A DNA stretch of 10,257 nucleotides from Parachlamydiaceae bacterium (GTDB taxonomy: Bacteria; Chlamydiota; Chlamydiia; Chlamydiales; Parachlamydiaceae), in NCBI GenBank assembly GCA_003164155.1, contig PLSG01000447.1, forward strand, positions 1-10,257. Direction: 5' to 3'. A model generated the notes under the pieces. It searched no databases and was not told the origin of the DNA. It was given only the letters and a program-made list of their open reading frames with translations. The first letter of the stretch is position 1, and the number at the start of each line of letters is the position of its first letter. Positions 1 to 6,531 of the stretch are shown here, piece after piece. The position numbers and the translations under genes are program-made.

Positions 1-35
1 CAGCCAAATCATATTTTTTTAAATTCTTATTTTCA

Positions 36-64
36 TTTACAAAAACAAAAATCTACATTAAATT
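36..64 (+). promoter_or_regulatory. candidate sigma70-type promoter for the ankyrin-like gene
   Basis: TTTACA (36-41), a 17-base spacer and TAAATT (59-64) lie about 60 bases before the start codon at 126. The -35 box matches 5 of 6 consensus positions and the -10 box 4 of 6. The whole leader is very AT-rich, so a chance match is possible. The predicted transcript would start near base 71 and give a leader of about 55 bases. Confidence 0.35.
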
Positions 65-125
65 TACAGACAAATACTCAACAAAACACCTTCTTATGCA
101 AGATTAAAAAAAAGGATTGAAAATC

Positions 126-875
126 ATGGCATCTATAACATCTTATAGAGGAAATCCTGAGATGGCTTCTAAAACAGAAGCGGATGAAAAAGCCATTACT
201 GCTATTGCATGGCATGAAGAGATCGAAGTGCGATCGGTCCGCACAAACCCATCTAATGAGGCTTCGAAAAAGCAAGGTAAAAATTTAATCATGCACATAT
301 GGGACGGTCATTTAGAAGAAGTGCAAAAAATTTTAAGCCAAACTCCTGTCTTAGTCGATTTGCTCTTCGGTGGATCACTTGTAAAATCCCCAAATTCTCC
401 AGCAGACACTAAGTTTGAATATATTGAATATTATAGCTTGCAGCACTTAGCCTGCCACAAAAGACATGTAACAATTGCCGCATATATTCACCAATTGCGA
501 CCCATGCAAATCTTCACACATACCCCTACCAATAACAGCCCTCTCGATATAATAAGCGATGATACTAGCCAAGAATCGGGGGAATTTTTTTCGACTTTAT
601 TGCAAACAGGCCTACTCGATAATTCCCTTTTTACTTCCGATCCCAATATTAGCATTAGCCATGCTTTGGCTTTTTCAGGAAATACGAGACTTTTAGAAGT
701 CATTTTTCAAAGAATATTCACTCCTTTTTCCAATGGCGTTCGCCCTATTATCAACCATAGCCACTCCTTTCCGAAGGCTCTCGTTGACATTATGGTCGAT
801 TATCTATCCTATGATGCTTGTATAGAATTACAAGAACGGATTAACTTCACTGCGCGTAAGGTAGGGGATTTATAA
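126..875 (+). CDS. degenerate ankyrin-repeat protein, N-terminal part
   Basis: This frame encodes 249 residues from ATG 126. That start is preferred over the in-frame TTG at 117 because the SD-like AAAGGA (111-116) sits 9 bases before the ATG but touches the TTG. I do not recognise a named family. Several helix pairs have ankyrin-like spacing: residues 53-78 (NLIMHIWDGHLEEVQKIL), 104-126 (YSLQHLACHKRHVTIAAY), 138-165 and 177-197. The first 50 residues are polar and have no classical signal peptide or membrane segment. The frame stops at 873-875, three bases before another frame (878-1231) that continues ankyrin-like sequence. One extra base in the GGGG run at 864-867 would join the two. Ankyrin proteins of intracellular bacteria are often secreted host-binding effectors; that role here is inference. 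The ankyrin call is moderate and the existence of a coding frame is stronger. Confidence 0.6.
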   Translation: MASITSYRGNPEMASKTEADEKAITAIAWHEEIEVRSVRTNPSNEASKKQGKNLIMHIWDGHLEEVQKILSQTPVLVDLLFGGSLVKSPNSPADTKFEYIEYYSLQHLACHKRHVTIAAYIHQLRPMQIFTHTPTNNSPLDIISDDTSQESGEFFSTLLQTGLLDNSLFTSDPNISISHALAFSGNTRLLEVIFQRIFTPFSNGVRPIINHSHSFPKALVDIMVDYLSYDACIELQERINFTARKVGDL

Positions 876-877
876 GT

Positions 878-1231
878 GTGGATGAATCTCATACACTTTT
901 GAGTGCTGCTAGGTTGTGTGGAGATACGGCCCGCAGAACCACTTTAACAGCTTTTCTTCTCCAAGCAGGCGCCGATCCAGACTCACATGTTGTGATGCTC
1001 AGTCCTGAGAATAAAAAGGTGAAAATTTCCGTTCGCTATTTACATGTTATGGCGTGCAGTCAAAATCCCTCTGGCAAATCTTGTGAGAACGAACATATCG
1101 AATTTACTCAAATTCTAAAGGCATGTGGTAAAAGCATCCCTAGCCCCACTTCTATATCACCTGATAGGGCTGTTTACATGGATAATCCTACGACACTTAC
1201 CACAAAAACCAGCAGATGCGTCATTCAATAG
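878..1231 (+). CDS. ankyrin-like C-terminal part ending in a CaaX box; probably frameshifted from the upstream frame
   Basis: This frame encodes 117 residues from GTG 878. It opens with the clearest ankyrin-like stretch of the locus (residues 6-36, containing TAFLLQAGADPDS). A second weaker repeat at 53-83 includes RYLHVMAC and FTQILKACG. The tail (about 86-117) is rich in Ser, Thr and Pro and ends TSRCVIQ, so the last four residues fit the eukaryotic CaaX prenylation pattern (Cys114, codons 1217-1228). AGGGGA (863-868) could serve as an SD for independent, coupled translation from the GTG. The alternative is that it is the C-terminal third of one roughly 369-residue protein, separated by an indel or by programmed -1 slippage. 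It lies in a -1 frame relative to the upstream gene, and that frame is open only from base 860. The gene converges on glnA with 27 bases between them and no evident terminator. Confidence 0.55.
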   Translation: MDESHTLLSAARLCGDTARRTTLTAFLLQAGADPDSHVVMLSPENKKVKISVRYLHVMACSQNPSGKSCENEHIEFTQILKACGKSIPSPTSISPDRAVYMDNPTTLTTKTSRCVIQ

Positions 1232-1258
1232 CGCGAGGACAAAATAATCAGGAAGAAC

Positions 1259-2719
1259 CTAAAATTTATTCCAAAGAATCTGGTTGGTCACCTCGTGGTG
1301 GAACAAGATTTCGGAGTTTTTCACCCGCGTGCCCAACTCTTTAGGGCTTCTGTCGGCCGCGGCTTGCTTGAAGGCGGCGAATTTGTGCTGATTCGTTTTC
1401 CCTAGAATTTTGCCGATATAGGCGCTTTGAGAAAAGGCTTTTAAGGCGGCTTGGATATGCGAGGGAAGATATTTAGGGCTGGATTCCTTGGGCAAAGCGG
1501 CTTTTTCACCTTCCATCGCCGTGCGCAGCACAGCATAAAGCGCCAAGTAAGGGTTGGCATCCGGGGCTACCGAGCGCACTTCAATGCGCGCTGAGCGCGC
1601 ATCGCCCGCAGGAATGCGGATCATGGAGCCGCGGTCATGCGCGGAAACTTTAATTTGATTGGGCGCTTCAAAATGGGGATCTAGCCGGCGATAGGCATTG
1701 ACGCTGGAATTGAACACCAGGCACAGCTCCTCGGCATGGTGAATCAGGCGGGAAATGACCTCCCAAGCTTTTGCCGAAATCCTATCCTGTCCATTTTTGT
1801 CATAGAAAAGATTGAGGCCATCTTGAGCCAGCGAAAAATTCACATGCATGCCGCTGCCGTTGATGCCCACAAAAGGCTTGGGCAAAAAGCAAGCCGTCAT
1901 GCCCATCTTGTAGGCAATCTGCCGGGAGATTAGCTTATACAGCTGAACCTTGTCGGCGGCGCGCGTGACTTCATCATAGGAAAAATTGATTTCGAACTGA
2001 CTGGGCGCTACCTCAGGGTGGTCTTTTTCGTTTTTAAAACCCATAGCGCGCTGGGCTTCGGCGGTAGCATCGATAAATACCCTTAAGTGATCGGGCGATA
2101 GGCAATGAAAATACCCCCCTTGGGAAATCAAGCCGAAGCCAGCGTTTTCCTCAAAATGCTGCTCGGCGTGGATTCCTTTGAGTAAGAAACCCTCGATTTC
2201 AGGTGCGGCATAGGCGGTCAAATTTTGTGAGGCTTTGAGCTCTTTGCCATATTGCTGCAAAAGCCCGCGGAAGTCAGATTCATACTGCTCTTTTTCGCGA
2301 TTCTGGATATTGGCAAACATGGCAACTTTGCCCCCGCCAAAGATATCGCTTGGCAACCACATGAAGCTTGTCCAGTCGATGCTAAAGCGTAAATCGGATT
2401 CTTTTTGGGCGCTAAATCCCCTAATAGAGGAACCGTCAAAAGTCAGATTGTCGGCAGATTGCAAAAGAAACTTTTTGTCGTAGTCTAAGGCGTGGAATTT
2501 CCCCTCTAGGTCAGTAAAAAATAAGGTGACGGCCTTGATGCGCTTTTCACTTTCCAGGTATTTGCGGTATTCGTCTTCTTGATCTTTGGGGTCAACGGCT
2601 TCGCGCATCTCCCTAGCCGACAGGTTCATCTCTTCTAAGGCGCTATAGGGGATTTCCAAGAAATTTTTCAGCGGGGCATTGTGTGCGATCGCCGGCGTGC
2701 GAATTCGTTTTAATGGCAT
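1259..2719 (-). CDS. glnA: glutamine synthetase (type I fold)
   Basis: Cytosolic enzyme that makes glutamine from glutamate, ammonia and ATP. The frame encodes 486 residues, close to the 440-475 usual for GSI plus about 45 extra N-terminal residues. Visible signatures are FDGSS at 94-98 (ammonium-site Asp95), PEIE at 173-176 (metal-binding Glu174 and Glu176), HPE and QFE at 234-243, KPFVGINGSGMH at 281-292 (ATP-binding signature with metal-ligand His292), Glu351 in the flap-like HFEAP, and RIEVR at 378-382. All core catalytic positions I can align to E. coli GlnA are present. The loop that carries the adenylylated tyrosine in GSI-beta enzymes (DKNLYDLPP in E. coli) is absent: the chain runs from EKAALPK straight into the C-terminal helices. 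Control by GlnE is therefore unlikely. The start is set by AGGAAGG just upstream (2723-2729). By eye, this gene and acpS are more GC-rich than the flanking effector-like genes. Confidence 0.96.
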   Translation of the reverse strand: MPLKRIRTPAIAHNAPLKNFLEIPYSALEEMNLSAREMREAVDPKDQEDEYRKYLESEKRIKAVTLFFTDLEGKFHALDYDKKFLLQSADNLTFDGSSIRGFSAQKESDLRFSIDWTSFMWLPSDIFGGGKVAMFANIQNREKEQYESDFRGLLQQYGKELKASQNLTAYAAPEIEGFLLKGIHAEQHFEENAGFGLISQGGYFHCLSPDHLRVFIDATAEAQRAMGFKNEKDHPEVAPSQFEINFSYDEVTRAADKVQLYKLISRQIAYKMGMTACFLPKPFVGINGSGMHVNFSLAQDGLNLFYDKNGQDRISAKAWEVISRLIHHAEELCLVFNSSVNAYRRLDPHFEAPNQIKVSAHDRGSMIRIPAGDARSARIEVRSVAPDANPYLALYAVLRTAMEGEKAALPKESSPKYLPSHIQAALKAFSQSAYIGKILGKTNQHKFAAFKQAAADRSPKELGTRVKNSEILFHHEVTNQILWNKF

Positions 2720-2754
2720 AGACCTTCCTAAATGATGAGAGGGTTAAGTCTGCA

Positions 2755-2783
2755 TCTATATCGATTCTAGCTCAATTTGTCAA
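2755..2783 (-). promoter_or_regulatory. near-consensus sigma70-type promoter of glnA
   Basis: Read on the minus strand: a perfect TTGACA (2783-2778), exactly 17 bases, then TATAGA (2760-2755). The -10 box lies 36 bases before the glnA ATG, giving a predicted leader of about 30 bases. It sits in the 130-base gap after acpS, so glnA need not depend on read-through from the upstream pair. I see no obvious operator or terminator in the gap. Confidence 0.75.
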
Positions 2784-2849
2784 CATTTTAGTTCAACCGG
2801 AAATCGGCGATTTTAGGTTGGGCTCAGCTTGGCCGACGGTGAATTTAGT

Positions 2850-3218
2850 TTAAGCTTCCCAAATGGCAAAGGCCGTGGCATAGCTGTGGCAATGGCTAAT
2901 GGAGATTAGAATGCGCGGCTGTAAAAACAAGCTGTCGATTTTAGGACTAAGCCGGAGATAGGGCTTTCCTAGGGGATCGTTCAAGATTTCAATGTCTTGC
3001 CATCCAATCCCTTCTCGAAATCCCTTGCCAAGCGCTTTTACTACGGCTTCTTTGGCCGAGAACCTGCCGGCAAAGTGCCTCGCGGAGTCTTTATATTTAA
3101 GGCAGTAAGCCTGCTCCGCGGGGGTAAATACGCGATCGAGAAAGTGCTGACCGTGATGGTCGATGCTGGATTGAATGCGTTCAATGGCGATAATGTCGTT
3201 TCCAATTCCCTTGATCAT
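2850..3218 (-). CDS. acpS: holo-[acyl-carrier-protein] synthase
   Basis: Transfers the 4'-phosphopantetheine arm from coenzyme A to a serine of apo-ACP, activating it for fatty-acid synthesis in the cytosol. The 122-residue length is typical of the trimeric AcpS family. The Mg-binding Asp8 lies in GIGNDI (4-9). The signature FAGRFSAKEAVVKALG covers 49-64, with the second metal ligand Glu57. WQDIEIL (73-79), GKP (84-86) and SISH (106-109) complete the family pattern. The ATG follows the TAA of the PIN-TRAM gene directly (TAAATG) and has no SD of its own, so it is probably translated by coupling to that gene. Confidence 0.95.
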   Translation of the reverse strand: MIKGIGNDIIAIERIQSSIDHHGQHFLDRVFTPAEQAYCLKYKDSARHFAGRFSAKEAVVKALGKGFREGIGWQDIEILNDPLGKPYLRLSPKIDSLFLQPRILISISHCHSYATAFAIWEA

Positions 3219-4337
3219 TTAAAGTGCAAAGTAGCTTTTATGTGCAGCGGCATCGTCTCCGTGGCCAGTGAGGCTGCCCGCAAATTCCTGATAGCCTCCC
3301 AAAGGAAGCTCGGCATCCACGGCATTACAAAAGATCATGCGGCCAGAGGCTGTATGCTTCACGGATAACACTTGGGCTTTAATAGTTTCTCCCAAGAAAT
3401 CCGCTCCGCCATTCACCACGACCATAGTGCCGTCTTCGAGATAGCCGACACCTTGCTTAGCTTCTTTGCCATAGCGTTGGATCTTAATCATGATAAATTC
3501 GCCGTTATGCGTAATGGGCTTGAGCGCATTAGACAGAGTGTGGATATTGATGATCCGCAACCCTTCCATGGAAGATTGCTGGATGCGATTCATATCGGCC
3601 GTCATGATATTGGCGTCTAAAATCTTGGCAATCCGCGTCAATTTGGTCATCGAATCTTTCACATCGGGAAAATCCGTTTCGACGTAACGCATTTCTAAAT
3701 GTGGAACTTCTTCAAGTTTTTTTATCACATCCAAACTGCGGCGCGCTTTTTGCTTCAGGGCTTCATCGCTGCTTTCTGCCAGTATATTCAGTTCCTTGAG
3801 GATAAATCGGGGAAGAACGAGCGAGCGATCTAAAAGTCCAGAAGTGGCTAAATCGATCAAACGCGAATCGGTGAGAATAGAGCCTTCGATTAAGATGTCT
3901 TTTTTAGCGTGGTTCAAAGTCTTGAATTTTACAAAGGGAATGCTGACGTACATGTCTTCTGAAGAGGTAGCGATTAAAACCATTCCCAAATATACCGATA
4001 GGGAAAATATCACCGTCTTAATAGTGGTAAGTACTTCAGGTGTCAAACTTAGCGCATTGGCACTCATCAGGCTGCTGAATACCAGCATAATAGCTTCTCC
4101 CATCAGATACCCCAGAAAAAGTCCTAATATGGCGGTATTAAAAGCACGCAGACTAAACCGTTTAAAAAGAATTTCAAGAGAAATAAGCACAAGCCCCCAA
4201 GCCAGACCGGCAATCACTCCGACCAGCACATTCACAATAGTATATCCGCCATGCAGTGTCGTAGTAGTGTATGCGGTAAGCCACAGAACAGATAGAAGAA
4301 CAAAAAAAGTGCGGATAAACGGCAATGTTAGAGACAT
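3219..4337 (-). CDS. membrane-anchored PIN-TRAM domain protein (YacL family)
   Basis: The frame encodes 372 residues, matching the roughly 360-residue YacL-type architecture. Four hydrophobic helices (about 9-26, 34-55, 66-90 and 105-123) anchor it in the inner membrane. A PIN-fold domain follows (about 148-270), with acidic candidate metal ligands Asp157 (LTDSR), Glu182 (LKEL), Asp222/Asp225 and Asp248 (TADMN). A TRAM-type beta-barrel (about 278-337, GEFIMIKIQ to GRMIF) is expected to bind RNA. PIN domains are usually Mg-dependent ribonucleases. The cellular role of YacL proteins is unsettled, so I infer only an RNA-associated activity at the membrane. The last 30 residues are Gly- and Ala-rich and low in conservation signals. 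The start is supported by AGGAAA (4349-4344), 6 bases before the ATG. It forms a two-gene unit with acpS with no spacer. Confidence 0.9.
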   Translation of the reverse strand: MSLTLPFIRTFFVLLSVLWLTAYTTTTLHGGYTIVNVLVGVIAGLAWGLVLISLEILFKRFSLRAFNTAILGLFLGYLMGEAIMLVFSSLMSANALSLTPEVLTTIKTVIFSLSVYLGMVLIATSSEDMYVSIPFVKFKTLNHAKKDILIEGSILTDSRLIDLATSGLLDRSLVLPRFILKELNILAESSDEALKQKARRSLDVIKKLEEVPHLEMRYVETDFPDVKDSMTKLTRIAKILDANIMTADMNRIQQSSMEGLRIINIHTLSNALKPITHNGEFIMIKIQRYGKEAKQGVGYLEDGTMVVVNGGADFLGETIKAQVLSVKHTASGRMIFCNAVDAELPLGGYQEFAGSLTGHGDDAAAHKSYFAL

Positions 4338-4810
4338 AAGATTTTTCCTAGGTTTAATCGTATGGTACTTAAAGGGCCATAGCTTTCAGAACCGGGGCTT
4401 TTGTGAGCCTGCAAGCTATTCGGCAAAGTAAAGGGCATGGTAAGAAGCGATTGTATATGGCAATGTTTTTTTTGTCCATCCATTCCCAATTGGGACGCCC
4501 AATTTGCGCTTAAAAAGAACTTTAGAGGACTCTCTCGAATGATAAGAACGTCCGCATGGCGCCAATTTCTGCGGCGATTTTTATCTGAAAAATAAGCCGC
4601 CCTATGCTAAAATAATTTTAGGGTCTGGTCAAGCATCACCTGCTCTCCAGGTCCAAGCTATTTTAGCCCAGATCCGTTATATGCGCCGACCATCAGAGCG
4701 CATGGAATTTTATCTGTCATTTTGGTAGTATGTTATTTGGATAGATTGTAGTATCCAGTGATGGAAGCTTGAGTTCTTTTTCAAGAGATCTTAACCAGAG
4801 GGGTGAACAT
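4338..4810. other. 473-base divergent intergenic region without a visible gene
   Basis: This lies between the divergently read PIN-TRAM gene and hpf, so it must carry start signals for both. I find no convincing near-consensus promoter pair for either, and no tRNA, tmRNA or SRP RNA core. It does hold a perfect 12-base palindrome TCCCAATTGGGA (4485-4496) with the half-site CCCAATT repeated at 4499-4505, which could be an operator. It also holds the foldable segment 4571-4675, listed separately. An in-frame TTG at 4769 would extend hpf upstream but has no SD. Confidence 0.5.
4571..4675 (+). ncRNA. possible structured leader RNA (hairpin plus H-type pseudoknot) upstream of hpf
   Basis: Three pairings can be drawn. 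First, GCGGC and ATTTTT (4571-4582) pair with AAAAAT and GCCGC (4588-4600), with a small internal loop. Second, GCTAAAATA (4606-4614) is perfectly complementary to TATTTTAGC (4659-4667). Third, GGGTCTGG (4621-4628) pairs with CCAGATCC (4668-4675) using one G-U. The second and third cross each other and their 3' strands are contiguous, the geometry of an H-type pseudoknot; otherwise they are alternative folds. A small hairpin ACCTG/CAGGT (4638-4650) fits in the connecting loop. I do not recognise a known RNA family. It ends 136 bases before the hpf ATG. Chance complementarity in AT-rich DNA remains possible. Confidence 0.3.
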
Positions 4811-5452
4811 ATGAGCCGCAAAACAAAAGCACTAGAATTTGCTGATGAAACTTACAATATCACCATAACCGGCAGGCATGTTGAAGTTACCGATAGCATG
4901 AAAGACTATGCTATGGAGAAAATTTTTAAAATTGAACGCTTTAGCAACCGCATCCTAGATGTGGTGGTCACGATGGATATCCAAAAGATCAATCATATCG
5001 TAGACATCGTCATGAAAATCGACCATTTGAAAATTAAGAGCTCAGCTAACAGCACAGATATGTATATGTCTATTGACAGCGCTGTACATAAACTTAAGGA
5101 ACAACTCCTGCGCTATAAAGATAAGATCCAAGACCATTATATGCGCTCGCCCAAAACCCAAGACATGAATGTCAATGTCTTCCAAAACCCCGTAGCCAGA
5201 GGCAGCGACTTAGAAGAAGTCAATGCGGATATCGAAGAGGAATCTAGAAGGCGCCTCGAAGATGGCTTCCGCCCTCACCACATAGTGAAGAGCGAGACGC
5301 GTCCCATTAAAAACTTAACCAACGACGAAGCCATTATGAAGCTCGAGCTGTCGGGCGATACCTTCCTCATCTTCCGCTGTGAGGATGACCAAAAAATTAA
5401 GGTGATTTACCGCCGCAACGATGGAAACTATGGCATCATCGAGCCCGAATGA
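4811..5452 (+). CDS. hpf: long-form ribosome hibernation promoting factor
   Basis: Binds the 30S decoding region in slow growth and drives 70S dimerisation into inactive 100S ribosomes. The frame encodes 213 residues from ATG 4811, chosen because AGGGG (4799-4803) sits 7 bases upstream; an earlier in-frame TTG (4769) lacks an SD. The N-terminal S30AE domain spans about 14-112, with ITGRHVEVTDSMKDYA (18-34) and the family-typical helix DMYMSIDSAVHKLKEQLLRY (83-102). An acidic, variable linker follows (about 113-157). The C-terminal homodimerisation domain (about 158-213) ends VIYRRNDGNYGIIEPE, nearly the family consensus. The presence of that domain defines the long form. Its last codons overlap the next gene. 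Confidence 0.95.
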   Translation: MSRKTKALEFADETYNITITGRHVEVTDSMKDYAMEKIFKIERFSNRILDVVVTMDIQKINHIVDIVMKIDHLKIKSSANSTDMYMSIDSAVHKLKEQLLRYKDKIQDHYMRSPKTQDMNVNVFQNPVARGSDLEEVNADIEEESRRRLEDGFRPHHIVKSETRPIKNLTNDEAIMKLELSGDTFLIFRCEDDQKIKVIYRRNDGNYGIIEPE

Positions 5453-5945
5453 TTTAACCCTTCAAAAAAAGAGCTTATTCTGCCCAGTGCGCAAGCTGTG
5501 GGTGGCCGCTACCCCAGAAGAACAGGTGCGTCAAGCTCTACTTCAAAAAATGACACACGAGGGGGGTTACCCCCTCTCTCAAATCGCCGTAGAAAAAGAA
5601 ATGCGCCAGATGCCCCATCTGGCGCTCCCACAAGGTACGTCGGCATACGGAAAAATCCCTTCCCGCCGTGCCGATGTGGTATTCTTTGGCAAAGATATTC
5701 ATCCCCAACATGCGCTCTATCCCTTGCTTGTCATAGAATGCAAAGCCATCAAACTCTCCCAAGCTGTGATCAACCAAGTGGTCGGGTATAATTACTACCT
5801 GCAAGCTTATTTCATCGCTGTGGCCAATTCCCAAGAGATCCGCACGGGCTGGCGCGAAAAAGATCTGCCAGACTACCGCTTCGTCCACACCTTGCCTTCC
5901 TGCCAGCAGCTCATGCAGGCGGTAAACGACTCCATGACTGGTTAA
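5421..5945 (+). CDS. stand-alone HsdR-N-like PD-(D/E)XK nuclease-fold protein
   Basis: The frame encodes 174 residues and resembles the N-terminal nuclease domain of type I restriction HsdR subunits (HSDR_N_2 type), without helicase parts. The core residues are visible: Glu33/Glu34 in TPEEQVRQ, Asp85 in RRADVV, IECKA at 105-109 (Glu106-x-Lys108), and Gln119 with Tyr123 (QVVGY), matching the QxxxY element of this fold. DNA cleavage is therefore structurally possible, but the family's function as a single domain is not known to me. There is no methylase or specificity gene beside it. The frame overlaps the end of hpf by 32 bases. Starting at the internal ATG 5430, which has a weak GGA upstream, would leave 23 bases of overlap. 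Translational coupling to hpf is likely. The stop lies in a perfect palindrome TTAAGCGCTTAA (5942-5953), and I see no T-tracted terminator after it. Confidence 0.8.
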   Translation: METMASSSPNDLTLQKKSLFCPVRKLWVAATPEEQVRQALLQKMTHEGGYPLSQIAVEKEMRQMPHLALPQGTSAYGKIPSRRADVVFFGKDIHPQHALYPLLVIECKAIKLSQAVINQVVGYNYYLQAYFIAVANSQEIRTGWREKDLPDYRFVHTLPSCQQLMQAVNDSMTG

Positions 5946-5976
5946 GCGCTTAATCTCCCGATTTCAAACAAATAAT

Positions 5977-6032
5977 TTGACAAAATTGCGACTTTATACG
6001 AATCTCAAAATTGCACGACAAAATCCCATAAT
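5977..6032 (+). promoter_or_regulatory. candidate promoter/operator region of the BON lipoprotein gene
   Basis: The 140-base gap before 6086 holds a perfect TTGACA (5977-5982) without a well-spaced -10, and a CATAAT -10-like box (6027-6032) without a good -35. The 9-base word CAAAATTGC occurs twice (5981-5989 and 6006-6014), 25 bases apart, which could be a binding-site pair. Some promoter must lie here, since a new unit with its own strong SD begins downstream, but I cannot fix which boxes are used. Confidence 0.25.
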
Positions 6033-6085
6033 CTGTCAAAAGTTCAGGTTATCGACTTTCAAAAGCATCATTTAGGAGGTTCTTT

Positions 6086-6484
6086 ATGAAAAAAGTTTAT
6101 TTAATGGCCGCTCTTTCATTGGCAGTGGTTGCTTGTGAACGGCAAGATAAACCAGTAAATCCACCACTACCCCCAAGTGGAATTGAACAAAACAATGACA
6201 ATACGGGCAAAAATGTTCGCGATCGCGATTCCGCCACAAAAACGCCCTTAGATCAAGCAGAAAATGAAACTGACCTGGACATCACGCAAAAAATTCGCCA
6301 AAAAGTCATCGCCGATGATACTTTGTCAACCAACGCCAAAAACATCAAAATCGTGACCATCAATGGCGTAGTTACTTTACGTGGTCCTGTGGCAAACAAC
6401 CAAGAAAAAACTAAAATCGGCAGAAAAGCAAGTTCAGTCCAAGGCGTAACACAAGTAGACAATCTACTTGAAATTGCTCACTGA
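6086..6484 (+). CDS. BON-domain lipoprotein
   Basis: The frame encodes 132 residues. A short signal peptide (KK at the N terminus, hydrophobic 4-16) ends in the lipobox VVAC, making Cys17 the predicted lipidated residue and placing the protein in the cell envelope. A Pro/Asn/Asp-rich flexible linker (18-62) follows. A single BON domain (about 64-131) carries the hallmark INGVVTLRGPV (92-102) and a C-terminal GVTQVDNLLEI. BON domains, as in OsmY, bind membrane or phospholipid surfaces and are tied to osmotic and envelope stress. A perfect SD, AGGAGGT (6074-6080), lies 5 bases before the ATG and suggests high expression. It begins a three-gene plus-strand cluster with the YflT-like gene and the 26-residue peptide. 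Confidence 0.88.
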   Translation: MKKVYLMAALSLAVVACERQDKPVNPPLPPSGIEQNNDNTGKNVRDRDSATKTPLDQAENETDLDITQKIRQKVIADDTLSTNAKNIKIVTINGVVTLRGPVANNQEKTKIGRKASSVQGVTQVDNLLEIAH

Positions 6485-6531
6485 CACTAATTAAATATTT
6501 GTTCCTATTATTTACATTTTAAGGAGTCTAT

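Noticed and set aside
3796..4431. Plus-strand open frame of 211 codons
   Set aside because: It is the antisense shadow of the PIN-TRAM gene, whose domains are recognisable. The plus frame has no SD and low-complexity, Arg/Ile/Thr-rich content.
4338..4768. tmRNA, SRP RNA, RNase P RNA or a tRNA in the divergent gap
   Set aside because: I found no tRNA-like acceptor/T arm, no SRP tetraloop region, no conserved RNase P core and no tag-like frame.
4769..4810. Extension of hpf to the upstream TTG start
   Set aside because: The TTG has no SD and the added residues do not resemble HPF N termini, whereas ATG 4811 has a good SD.
5538..5888. Minus-strand open frame opposite the HsdR-N-like gene
   Set aside because: It is antisense to a frame with intact PD-(D/E)XK motifs and shows no recognisable features or SD.
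6004..6032. Heat-shock sigma32 promoter (CTCAAAA, TCCCATAA) before the BON lipoprotein gene
   Set aside because: The -35 match is weak, and a sigma32 system is not expected if the organism is chlamydial; only a generic -10-like CATAAT is defensible.
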